Assembly: GCA_051002235.1 (NCBI GenBank)
Contig: JBPCMN010000067.1
Coordinates: 1 to 36,920, forward strand
Length of the DNA stretch: 36,920 bases
Origin: JBPCMN01 sp013695115
GTDB lineage: Bacteria; Actinomycetota; Acidimicrobiia; IMCC26256; JACDBD01
Reading direction: 5' to 3'
Each line of letters opens with the position of its first letter. Within the stretch, counting starts at the first letter, position 1. The notes beneath the pieces were generated by a model. It saw only the letters and a program-made list of their open reading frames with translations, ran no database searches and was not told the origin of the DNA. This document shows positions 28,473 through 36,151 of the stretch, piece after piece. The translations under genes were made by a program, and so were the position numbers.

Positions 28473-31022
28473 ATGGCAGTCGAAGGCATCGATCTCGGCA
28501 AGTACAAGCTGGGCTGGAACGACGCCGACCAGTACGTCTACAAGCCCAAGAAGGGCGTGAACGAAGAGGTCGTCCGCGACATCTCGCACCAGAAGAGCGA
28601 GCCCGAGTGGATGACGAAGTTCCGGCTGAAGGCGCTGGCGCGCTTCGAGCGCAAGCCGATGCTCGACTGGTTCGCCCAGAACATGCCCGACATCGACTTC
28701 GACGACATCTACTACTACATCAAGCCCACCGAGGGCGGCGAGGTCTCCGACTGGGACATGCTCCCCGAGAAGATGAAGGAGACCTACGAGAAGCTCGGCA
28801 TCCCCGAAGCCGAGCGCAAGTACCTCTCGGGTGTCACCAGTCAGTATGAGTGCCTTCGCGGTTCGACGCTGGTCTGGACGACTGAAGGCATGCGCCCGAT
28901 CAAGGAGATCGAACCGGGCGACGAGGTCTTCTCGCTGGATGAGGCGAGCCGCGAGATTGTGCGCGCGCCGGTACGCGGTAAGGCCGCTTCGGGCGACAAG
29001 GAGGTCTTCGAGATCCGCGCCCGGGGCCGTGTGATCGGTGCCTCTGCCAACCACCCCTTCCTCGTCCTTCGGGATGAGCGCAAGCCGGGTCGTCAGCGGG
29101 CGCGTTTCAAGGCGCGTTGGGTGCCGGTCGAGGGGTTGCGTGAAGGCGACTACGTCGCCCTTGCAACTGACGTCCCGGAGTACGGCGAGTCGGCGCCCTT
29201 GTTGCTCGAGTGGCCCGACGATCCGGGCTTCCCGATCGAAACCAGCGTCGACTTCTGCTGGTTCGCAGGCGTGTACCTGGGTGACGGCTATATCAAGCAC
29301 TCTGAGAGCTACGCGACCCTCGAGATCGCGATCGACGTCTCTGACGAGGAGCTCGTCGACGAGATCCGTCGCGTCGGTCGCGAGCTGTTCGGCCTCGACT
29401 TCCGCCTCGCGAAGGACCGTCAGCGTCTCACGGCCATCGGTTCCTCGGCGCTGGCGGAGTTCTTCGAACTGAACGGCCTCGGTGGGACAGCTCACACCAA
29501 GCGGATACCCGACTGGGTCTCGAGCCTTCCCGTTGCGCAGCGGCTGGCTTTCGTCGCCGGCTACATCGACGCGGACGGGTACGTCCGCGACGATCCGACG
29601 AACCGCGACGTCTCCCTGACGAGCGCGAACAGCTCCCTGCTCGAGGATGCGAAGCAGCTCCTGGCGCTCTGTGGGATCAGCAGTAGTTCCGTGATCGAGT
29701 TCACGAGCAGGCACTCGCTGGACCGAAACCGTATGATGACGGGTTATCGGCTTCAGCTCAGCGGCAGGTTCGACCGGATCCCCTGCCGCTCGCCTCGGCG
29801 GACGAACCGCATGGGGCGGCGGGCGTTCGTTCACACCAACCGGTCGGCCAAGGGCACAACGTTCCGCTCACACACGAGTGACATGCTCGGATTCGTGCGG
29901 ATCGACGAGATCGAATCGGTCGGGGTCGAACCCACGTACGACATCGAGGTGGAGGGCCACCACAACTTCGTCGCCGAGGGCTTCGTCGTTCACAACTCCG
30001 AGGTCGTGTACCACAAGAACCGCGCGGACCTCGAGAAGCAGGGCGTCCTCTTCTCGAGCATGGATCACGCCGTGCGCGACTACCCCGAGCTCGTCCGGGA
30101 GCACTTCGCGACCGTTATCCCACCCGGTGACAACAAGTTCGCCGCGCTCAACTCGGCCACCTGGTCGGGCGGCAGTTTCGTGTATGTGCCGCCCGACACC
30201 CACGTCGAGATGCCGCTCCAGGCGTACTTCCGCATCAACTCCGAGAACGCGGGCCAGTTCGAGCGGACCCTGATCATCGCCGACGAGGGTGCTTCGGTGC
30301 ACTACGTCGAGGGTTGTTCCGCGCCCGTCTACTCCAGCGACTCGCTGCACTCGGCGGTGGTCGAGCTGATCGCCAAGCCCGGCGCGCGCATCAGGTACAC
30401 CACCATCCAGAACTGGTCGCCCAACGTCTACAACCTGGTCACCAAGCGGGCGCGGGCCGAGACCGAGGCCACCGTCGAGTGGATCGACGGCAACATCGGC
30501 TCGAAGCTCACGATGAAGTACCCCGCAGTCGTGATGACCGGGCCCAAGGCGCACGGCGAGGTGCTCTCGGTCGCGTACGCGGGCGAGGGCATGCACCAGG
30601 ACGCGGGGGCGAAGATGACGCACGTCGCGCCCGAGACGACCTCGATCATCGACTCGAAGTCGATCTCGAAGGACGGCGGGCGCACGACCTACCGCGGCCT
30701 GGTGAAGGTCGAGGAAGGCGCCCACAACGTGAAGAGCCATGTCCGCTGCGACGCGCTCATCCTCGACGAGGACAGCCGGTCCGACACCTACCCCTACATG
30801 GAGGTGGGGGAGAAGGACGCCCGCATCGGCCACGAGGCGACGGTGTCGAAGGTGGGCGAGGACCAGATCTTCTACCTGATGAGTCGGGGCCTCACCGAGC
30901 AGCAGGCGACGGCCATGATCGTGAACGGCTTCATCGAGCCGATCACCAAGACGCTGCCCATGGAGTACGCGGTCGAGCTGAGCCGGCTCATCGAGCTCAA
31001 CATGGAGGGCGCGGTCGGCTAG
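28473..31022 (+). CDS. sufB: Fe-S cluster scaffold SufB, interrupted by an intein
   Basis: SufB is the core of the SufBCD scaffold on which Fe-S clusters are assembled. The precursor is 849 aa: N-extein 1-126, intein 127-508, C-extein 509-849; the spliced protein would be 467 aa, the normal SufB length. Extein hallmarks are YYYIKPTE, GVTSQYE joined to SEVVYHKN, SGGSFVYVPPDTHVEMPLQA, VHYVEGCSAP, AHNVKSHVRCDALI, and GHEATVSKVGEDQIFYLMSR. The insertion falls inside the conserved QYE-SEVVYH segment, and +1 residue Ser509 can act as the splicing nucleophile. First gene of sufB-sufD-Rieske-sufC; sufR is not upstream. Confidence 0.96.
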   Translation: MAVEGIDLGKYKLGWNDADQYVYKPKKGVNEEVVRDISHQKSEPEWMTKFRLKALARFERKPMLDWFAQNMPDIDFDDIYYYIKPTEGGEVSDWDMLPEKMKETYEKLGIPEAERKYLSGVTSQYECLRGSTLVWTTEGMRPIKEIEPGDEVFSLDEASREIVRAPVRGKAASGDKEVFEIRARGRVIGASANHPFLVLRDERKPGRQRARFKARWVPVEGLREGDYVALATDVPEYGESAPLLLEWPDDPGFPIETSVDFCWFAGVYLGDGYIKHSESYATLEIAIDVSDEELVDEIRRVGRELFGLDFRLAKDRQRLTAIGSSALAEFFELNGLGGTAHTKRIPDWVSSLPVAQRLAFVAGYIDADGYVRDDPTNRDVSLTSANSSLLEDAKQLLALCGISSSSVIEFTSRHSLDRNRMMTGYRLQLSGRFDRIPCRSPRRTNRMGRRAFVHTNRSAKGTTFRSHTSDMLGFVRIDEIESVGVEPTYDIEVEGHHNFVAEGFVVHNSEVVYHKNRADLEKQGVLFSSMDHAVRDYPELVREHFATVIPPGDNKFAALNSATWSGGSFVYVPPDTHVEMPLQAYFRINSENAGQFERTLIIADEGASVHYVEGCSAPVYSSDSLHSAVVELIAKPGARIRYTTIQNWSPNVYNLVTKRARAETEATVEWIDGNIGSKLTMKYPAVVMTGPKAHGEVLSVAYAGEGMHQDAGAKMTHVAPETTSIIDSKSISKDGGRTTYRGLVKVEEGAHNVKSHVRCDALILDEDSRSDTYPYMEVGEKDARIGHEATVSKVGEDQIFYLMSRGLTEQQATAMIVNGFIEPITKTLPMEYAVELSRLIELNMEGAVG
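28851..29996 (+). other. SufB intein with LAGLIDADG homing endonuclease
   Basis: 382-residue in-frame intein. Block A starts at Cys1 (CLRGSTLVWTTEGMRPIKEI). Block B has Ser65-x-x-His68 in GASANHPFLV, with Ser in place of the usual Thr. Endonuclease motifs are WFAGVYLGDGYIK and FVAGYIDADGYVRD, both with the catalytic Asp. Block F/G is GHHNFVAEGFVVHN with penultimate His381 and terminal Asn382, followed by Ser. All splicing residues and both endonuclease aspartates are present, so both splicing and homing should be active. By eye its codons end in A or T more often than the flanking extein, consistent with horizontal entry. Confidence 0.95.
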
Positions 31023-31090
31023 GCCATCTCTCCGGTCGCGCTCGCCGCTCCGCCAAATCGGCCGATGACTAGTTGGATGTGCCCCTACAC

Positions 31091-32401
31091 ATGACGTCTG
31101 CGTTCACACCTGACGCGGCGCGCGCTCTCGGCGGGCCCGACTGGCTCGTCGAGCGTCGGCTCGAGGCCGCGGAAGGGCTCGACGAGATCACCTGGCCCAC
31201 GCCGGCGGAGGAGATCTGGCGGTACAGCCGCATCGACGAGCTCGACCTCGAGCGCTACCGCCCGCTGACCTCCACCGACCCCGGCCTCGCCGATGGCCCC
31301 GCGCCCGGCGGCGGCCCGGTAGCGGCCGAGGCGGGTGAGCGTGCCGGCCTCGTCGTCGTGCACAACGGCCGGGTCGTGCGCTGCGAGCTCGACGAGTCGC
31401 TGGCGGCCAAGGGCGTCGTGATCGACGACCTCTCGTCCGGCAACGATGCCGTCCGCAACGCACTGGGTACGTGCTCGGCGGCGGCACCCGACGCATTCAC
31501 CGAGCTGCACGACGCCTTCCTCATGGGCGGCGCGTTCGTCTCGGTGCCGGCCGGTGTGGTGGTCGACAAGCCCATCGTCGTCCTCCACTGGTCGGAGGGC
31601 GATGGCCTCGCCACCTTCCCCCACACGCTCGTACTCGCGGGGGAGAGCTCCGAGCTGACCGTGGTCGACCGGTTCAGCTCTCCCGACGTCCGTCCTCCCA
31701 ACGGTGGTGGCGGCGGGCATCTTGTCAACGCGGTCGTCGAACTGCTGGTCGACGACAACGCCCGCGTCCGTTACCTCTCGGTCCAGCAGCACGGGCCCCA
31801 CACCTGGCAGATCGCGCTCCAGCGGGCCCACGTCGGTCGCGATGCGTCGTTGCGGTCGTCGGCGGTCGCGCTCGGCGGCGACTACGCCCGGCTGCGCAGC
31901 GAGTCGCTGCTCACCGGAGCGGGTGCCGAGAGCGACCTGCTGGCCGTGTACTTCGGCGACGGCGCCCAGATGCTCGACTTCCGCACCCTCCAGGACCACG
32001 ACGCCCCCCGGACCCGCAGCGACCTCCTGTTCAAGGGGGCGGTGGAGGACGAGGCCCGCTCGGTGTACTCGGGACTGATTCGACTCCGACCGTCGGCCCA
32101 GAAGGCCAACGCGTCCCAGACCAACCGGAACCTCGTCCTCACCGAGGGCGCGGGCGCGGAGTCGATCCCGAACCTCGAGATCGAGGCCAACGACGTCCGC
32201 TGCTCGCACGCCAGCACCGTCGGCCCGATCGACGACGACCAGCTCTATTACCTGGAGACCCGGGGCATCCGGCCCGAGGAAGCCGAGCGCCTGATCGTGC
32301 TCGGCTTCTTCGACGACGTCTTCGCGCGCCTTCCGGTCCCCTCGCTCGTTGCCCCGCTGCGTCGCACGGTCATCGAGAAGATCGAGCACCGTCGTGGCTG
32401 A
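31091..32401 (+). CDS. sufD: Fe-S cluster assembly protein SufD
   Basis: 436-aa partner of SufB in the SufBC2D scaffold. The N-terminal helical part (ARALGGPDWLVERRLEAAE; TPAEEIWRYSRIDELDL) is followed by the right-handed beta-helix core and the conserved C-terminal end DVRCSHASTVGPIDDDQLYY and RGIRPEEAERLIVLGFFDDV shared by the SufB/SufD family. ATG 31091 is used; GTG 31079 and TTG 31073 are in-frame alternatives, and GGATG upstream is a weak ribosome site. It starts 68 nt after sufB and its stop lies inside the start of the Rieske gene (8-nt overlap), so the three are translated in series. Confidence 0.93.
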   Translation: MTSAFTPDAARALGGPDWLVERRLEAAEGLDEITWPTPAEEIWRYSRIDELDLERYRPLTSTDPGLADGPAPGGGPVAAEAGERAGLVVVHNGRVVRCELDESLAAKGVVIDDLSSGNDAVRNALGTCSAAAPDAFTELHDAFLMGGAFVSVPAGVVVDKPIVVLHWSEGDGLATFPHTLVLAGESSELTVVDRFSSPDVRPPNGGGGGHLVNAVVELLVDDNARVRYLSVQQHGPHTWQIALQRAHVGRDASLRSSAVALGGDYARLRSESLLTGAGAESDLLAVYFGDGAQMLDFRTLQDHDAPRTRSDLLFKGAVEDEARSVYSGLIRLRPSAQKANASQTNRNLVLTEGAGAESIPNLEIEANDVRCSHASTVGPIDDDQLYYLETRGIRPEEAERLIVLGFFDDVFARLPVPSLVAPLRRTVIEKIEHRRG

Positions 32402-32708
32402 CGTCCGGATGTGCTCCGTGAACGACGTGAAGCCGGGCACGGCCAAGCGCGTCGACGTCGAGGGGTACCGCCTCTGTGTGGTCCGCATCGGTGAGAGCTG
32501 GTACGCCATCGGCGACGAGTGCTCGCACGCCGACTACTCGCTCTCCGAGGGCGACGTCTGGGAGGACGACCTCGAGATCGAGTGTCCCAAGCACGGCTCC
32601 ACCTTCCGACTCGACACCGGAGAGCCCCAGACCTTGCCCGCGACGCAACCCGTCCCCACGTACGACGTGAAGGTCGACGGCGACGACGTGGTGGTGACGC
32701 TGCCATGA
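32394..32708 (+). CDS. Rieske-type [2Fe-2S] ferredoxin of the suf operon
   Basis: 104-aa Rieske protein related to the ferredoxin subunits of aromatic dioxygenases (NirD/HcaC type). The cluster ligands are Cys43-x-His45 (DECSHADYSL) and Cys64-x-x-His67 (ECPKHGSTF). The GTG at 32394 is chosen: it overlaps the sufD stop and gives the family N terminus (ADVRMCSVNDVKPG); an upstream in-frame start would lie far inside sufD. A Rieske gene between sufD and sufC is a common actinobacterial arrangement, so it probably supplies electrons to, or receives clusters from, the SUF machinery. Its exact role is not established. Confidence 0.92.
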   Translation: MADVRMCSVNDVKPGTAKRVDVEGYRLCVVRIGESWYAIGDECSHADYSLSEGDVWEDDLEIECPKHGSTFRLDTGEPQTLPATQPVPTYDVKVDGDDVVVTLP

Positions 32709-32793
32709 GGCGAGCGACCGCGACGTCAGGTACCCGAAGCGAAAGCGACCGGGGCCCGACGGCCCGACCCGTTGTGGCCGGGAGCGGGCAAGG

Positions 32794-33630
32794 ATGAGCG
32801 TCCTCAAGGTCACCGATCTGCACGCGGCGGTCGACGGCCACGAGATCCTTCGGGGCGTCGACCTCGAGATCGCCTCGGGCGAGGTGCACGCGCTCATGGG
32901 TCCCAACGGCTCGGGCAAGTCGACCCTGGCCCACGTGCTCATGGGCCGGGACGACTACGACGTCACCGCCGGGTCCGTCACGATCGACGGGGAGGAGCTG
33001 CTCGGCCTGCCGACCTGGCAGCGGGCCGAGCGGGGCCTGTTCCTGGCGATGCAGTACCCCGTCGAGGTCCCGGGTGTGCGCCTGGTCGACTTCCTCGAAG
33101 CCGCGATTCGTGGCCGGGGCGGCGAACCGAACGGGCTCACGGTCCGGCTGGCGGCCGAGGCCGAGCGCCTCCACGTCGACGAGCAGTTCCTGACCCGAGG
33201 AGTCAACGTCGAGTTCTCGGGCGGGGAGCAGAAGCGGGCGGAGACGCTCCAACTCGCGGTGCTGGAGCCGACGTTCGCGATCCTCGACGAGATCGACTCG
33301 GGGCTCGACGTGGATGCATTGCGCGACGTCGCCCGTCGCATCGAGGCCATGACCACCGAGGACCGCCTGGGCGTCCTCGCCATCACCCACTACGCGCGCC
33401 TGCTCTCCGAGCTGCGGGCCGATCGCGTGCACATCCTCATGGGCGGCCGCGTGGTCGCGAGCGGCGGTCCCGAGCTGGCCGACACGCTCGAACGCACCGG
33501 GTACGAGGGTCTGGCCGAAGATCTCGGCGTCGATGAGCTCGCGGTCGAGGTCCCCGCGGAGCAGGAACCCGAGTTCGCGGATCCGACCGAGTTCGCGTTG
33601 CCGTTCGAGGAACCCCCCCGAACGACTTAG
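32794..33630 (+). CDS. sufC: SUF system ATPase SufC
   Basis: 278-aa ABC-type ATPase that drives conformational change in SufBD. Walker A is GPNGSGKST (about 36-44), Q-loop region FLAMQYPVEVPGV, signature EFSGGEQKRAETLQL, Walker B AILDEIDSGLD, and switch His in ITHYARLL. The Y-P-x-x-(V/I)-P-G-V and E-I-D-S-G-L-D patterns are SufC-specific. The last 30 residues are an acidic tail (EVPAEQEPEFADPTEFALPF) beyond the usual end. The start has GGAG 9 nt upstream; 85 nt separate it from the Rieske gene. sufS and sufU, normally next, are absent: the operon ends here, with the stop overlapping that of a convergent gene. Confidence 0.95.
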   Translation: MSVLKVTDLHAAVDGHEILRGVDLEIASGEVHALMGPNGSGKSTLAHVLMGRDDYDVTAGSVTIDGEELLGLPTWQRAERGLFLAMQYPVEVPGVRLVDFLEAAIRGRGGEPNGLTVRLAAEAERLHVDEQFLTRGVNVEFSGGEQKRAETLQLAVLEPTFAILDEIDSGLDVDALRDVARRIEAMTTEDRLGVLAITHYARLLSELRADRVHILMGGRVVASGGPELADTLERTGYEGLAEDLGVDELAVEVPAEQEPEFADPTEFALPFEEPPRTT

Positions 33631-34640
33631 ACGACCGGAATCGGGTCGGGCGGCGGCGGGGGCGTGGGCTCGCCCGGCGGCGGGATCGCGTCAGGCGGCG
33701 GTCCGGTCGCGGGCGGCCCGCCGCCGATCGGGGTCCGCGACGTGATCACCGCGTCCTGGCCGCCGAACACGTACACCGCGTCCTTGTTGTCCACGAGGGT
33801 GTGGAAGTACTCGGCGGTGTGCATGGGGATGCGGACGCACCCGTGCGACGCCGGGTACGGCGGCACCTCCTGGTAGCCGTGCACCGCGATGCCCTTGTTG
33901 AAGTAGTACGGGTTGTACAGCTGCCCTAACGGCGACTTGTGCCACCCGTCGTAGAAGAAGGTGTAGGTGAAGCGACCCGAGGGCGTGGTGGCGAACTCGC
34001 AGATCCGCTCGGTGGGGTTATCCCGGGGTGAGTTGTAGCAGTAGTGCTCGCCCGACCCGGTCGAGATCGTGCTGATCAAACGCACCTGAGAGCCCTCGTA
34101 CAGCGTCAGCACCCCGCGGGTGATGTCGATCTCGGTGCGGTTGGGTTCGGGCGTGGGCACGTACGGGTTGGGCTGTACCAGCGGGGCGGGGTACTGCAGC
34201 GTCTGGAGGGCGAGCCGGTCCTCCTCGAACAGGCGGCCGCTCACCGGGGCGCCCCTGAAGTGCTGGAGGCCGTGCACTGCGTAGGTCATCGCCTGATCCC
34301 AGGCGCCGTCGAGCTTGCCCGGGTCGAACCTCACGTCCGCGAGCCGCTGCTCGTAGACCTGGACGAGCAGCCGGTCCGATCCCGGCCCGATCCCGTCGGG
34401 TGGCAACGGCGGCAGCTCCACCGGCGGCGGCTGCTGCTGGAGGGGCCCGGGCGCGGTGGTGGTCGTAGCGGGCGGCAGCGTCGTCGTGGTGGGGGTGACC
34501 GTTGTCGTCGTGGTGCTCGGCTCGGGCGCGGCCTTCACGCGTGCCGGCGGCTCGTCGCGCAGCAGGGCGCCGGCCGCGGCCACGCCCCCCGTCGCCACCA
34601 GGGCGGCGAGCAGGCTCAACAGGACGCGGGGACGGAACAC
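33627..34640 (-). CDS. L,D-transpeptidase (YkuD) with peptidoglycan-binding-like domain
   Basis: 337-aa exported protein. An N-terminal signal/anchor helix (about 5-25) precedes a Thr/Pro linker (about 40-80), a helical region resembling a PG_binding_1 domain (RLADVRFDPGKLDGAWDQAM), then the YkuD domain with HGYQEVPPYPASHGCVRI, where His266 and Cys268 form the active site that makes 3-3 peptidoglycan cross-links. A Pro-rich tail ends the protein. The GTG at 34640 is the start; a TAACAT hexamer lies upstream on the minus strand (34685-34680). Its TAA overlaps the sufC TAG within CTTAG, leaving no terminator between these convergent genes. Confidence 0.92.
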   Translation of the reverse strand: MFRPRVLLSLLAALVATGGVAAAGALLRDEPPARVKAAPEPSTTTTTVTPTTTTLPPATTTTAPGPLQQQPPPVELPPLPPDGIGPGSDRLLVQVYEQRLADVRFDPGKLDGAWDQAMTYAVHGLQHFRGAPVSGRLFEEDRLALQTLQYPAPLVQPNPYVPTPEPNRTEIDITRGVLTLYEGSQVRLISTISTGSGEHYCYNSPRDNPTERICEFATTPSGRFTYTFFYDGWHKSPLGQLYNPYYFNKGIAVHGYQEVPPYPASHGCVRIPMHTAEYFHTLVDNKDAVYVFGGQDAVITSRTPIGGGPPATGPPPDAIPPPGEPTPPPPPDPIPVV

Positions 34641-34701
34641 GCTTTCACGGGTGACCTCGGGTGGCGCGGGGGAACGCGCATGTTACCGCGGGCCGCCAAA
34701 G

Positions 34702-34729
34702 TTGACCGATCGGTCAAGGGCGGTATCGT
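34702..34729 (+). promoter_or_regulatory. Promoter with palindromic operator over the -35
   Basis: TTGACCGATCGGTCAA (34702-34717) is a perfect 16-bp palindrome whose first half is also the -35 hexamer TTGACC; a 16-nt spacer leads to TATCGT (34724-34729). The transcript would start near 34736, 30 nt before the GTG of the small membrane-protein gene. The form, with an ACCGATCGGT core, suits a TetR-family repressor; none is encoded in the window. It also lies 62 bp upstream of the divergent L,D-transpeptidase start. Confidence 0.65.
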
Positions 34730-34765
34730 GACCGGCGTCTGGCCGACGGGCAGAAGGGGGAAGCC

Positions 34766-34975
34766 GTGCGCCGCGCAGCATTCCTGGCCGCATTCACGAG
34801 CGTGCTCCTGATCGGTGCGGCCGCGCCCGCGGGCGCGGCCGAGAAGGGTGCCGCCGAAGACAACTGGCCGGCCCCGCTCATCGCATTGCTCGTGGTCGCG
34901 ATCGCCCTCGTGATTGCCGGCATCGCGTACATGCTGCGCTCGGGGCGCGGTGACGGGCAGGGCGAGACGGGCTGA
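34766..34975 (+). CDS. Small secreted/membrane protein
   Basis: 69 aa with a signal-peptide-like N terminus (RRAAFLAAFTSVLLIGAAAP, AxA site near residue 24), a short polar segment and a C-terminal transmembrane helix (LIALLVVAIALVIAGIAYML) with a basic/Gly tail. Start GTG at 34766 has GGGGGA about 6 nt upstream. It is first in an operon: its TGA is followed one base later by the GTG of the monooxygenase gene. No family recognised; it may be a small membrane accessory protein. Confidence 0.65.
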   Translation: MRRAAFLAAFTSVLLIGAAAPAGAAEKGAAEDNWPAPLIALLVVAIALVIAGIAYMLRSGRGDGQGETG

Positions 34976-34976
34976 C

Positions 34977-36146
34977 GTGCGCTGCTTCGCCTTCCACCTG
35001 ATGCCGTACACCCAGCTCGACCCGTCCTATGAGGGACCCGCCTGGGTGACCTGCCCGAACGAGCTCTACGACCCCGCCCTCGGTCACGAGCTCTACAACA
35101 CGTACCTCGACCAGCTGATCTACGCCGAGGAGCTGGGCTTCGACGGCGTGTGCGTCAACGAGCACCACCAGAACGCCTACGGCAACATGCCCTCGCCCAA
35201 CCTGATCGCCTCGATCCTCGCCCGCCAGACCAGCCGCATGAAGATCGCGGTCGTCGGCAATGCGTTGCCGCTCTACGACCCGCCCACCCGGGTGGCGGAA
35301 GAGTTCGCCATGATCGACGTCATCAGCGGCGGGCGGCTCATCGCCGGGATGGTCGTCGGCGGCGGGCCCGAGTACTACTCGTTCTCGGTCAACCCCGCCC
35401 ACGCGCGGGAGCGGTTCCAGGAGGCCCACGACCTCATCGTCAAGGCGTGGACGGAGCCCGGCCCGTTCGAGTGGGTGAGCAAGCACTACCGCATCCGCTA
35501 CGTCAACCCGTGGCCGCGGCCGCTCCAGCAGCCCCACCCCGAGATCTGGATCCCGGGTGCGGGCTCGGTCGAGACGATGGAGTTCGTCGCCCGCAACCGT
35601 TACGCCTACATGGGGATCCCGTACTTCCACATCGACGTGTTCAAGCGCTACTTCTCGATGTTCCGCGACGCCTGCGAAGCCGAGGGCTACGAGGCCGACC
35701 CGCTCCAGTACGGATGGCTGCTGCCCATCTACGTCGCCGAGACCGACGAGCAGGCCCGCCGGGAGTATGAAGAGCACTTCTGGTACTTCGTGAAGCGGCT
35801 GCTGCCCGGCATCACCATCCAGCCGCCGGGCTACACGTCGGTGCGGTCGCTCGCCAGCATCCTGAAGTCGGCGGGCACGTTCATGCTCAACATCGACACC
35901 TGGGAGGAGGTCGTGAACGGCCGCTACGCGATCGTCGGGTCGCCCGACACGGTCGCGGACCAGCTGATCGAGTCGCTGCGTGAGCTCGGCACCGGGAACC
36001 TGCTCGGCCTCTTCCAGCTCGGCAGCCTGCCCGACCACCTCACCCGCAAGAACATGGCGCTGTTCGCCGAGCAGGTGATGCCGAAGCTGCGGGCGGAGTT
36101 CCCCGACGGCGAGCGCGTGTACCGCCCGCAGGCGAAGGTCGCGTAG
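34977..36146 (+). CDS. LLM-class flavin-dependent oxidoreductase (luciferase-like monooxygenase)
   Basis: 389-aa TIM-barrel protein of the bacterial-luciferase family, using FMNH2 or F420. Characteristic stretches are YAEELGFDGVCVNEHHQNAY, LARQTSRMKIAVVGNALPL, DPPTRVAEEFAMIDVISGGR, MVVGGGPEYYSF and PEIWIPGAGSVET; the C-terminal part holds VGSPDTVADQLIESLRELG. The GTG at 34977 directly follows the previous stop and begins at the first strand (RCFAFHLMPY); readings further upstream overlap the small gene. The alpha/beta hydrolase gene begins 5 nt after its stop, suggesting oxygenation followed by ester or thioester hydrolysis of one substrate. The substrate is unknown. Confidence 0.9.
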   Translation: MRCFAFHLMPYTQLDPSYEGPAWVTCPNELYDPALGHELYNTYLDQLIYAEELGFDGVCVNEHHQNAYGNMPSPNLIASILARQTSRMKIAVVGNALPLYDPPTRVAEEFAMIDVISGGRLIAGMVVGGGPEYYSFSVNPAHARERFQEAHDLIVKAWTEPGPFEWVSKHYRIRYVNPWPRPLQQPHPEIWIPGAGSVETMEFVARNRYAYMGIPYFHIDVFKRYFSMFRDACEAEGYEADPLQYGWLLPIYVAETDEQARREYEEHFWYFVKRLLPGITIQPPGYTSVRSLASILKSAGTFMLNIDTWEEVVNGRYAIVGSPDTVADQLIESLRELGTGNLLGLFQLGSLPDHLTRKNMALFAEQVMPKLRAEFPDGERVYRPQAKVA

Positions 36147-36151
36147 GAAAG

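Noticed and set aside
27558..29834. 758-codon open frame on the minus strand across UPF0182 and sufB
   Set aside because: It is antisense to two well-supported genes, spans the intein boundary, and has the Arg/Val/Asp-rich composition of high-GC shadow frames with no recognisable domain.
31034..31050. REP-like copy of the GGTCGCGCTCGC sequence seen at 13823-13860
   Set aside because: Only two short, imperfect matches in intergenic high-GC DNA; this is too little to call a repeat family from the window.
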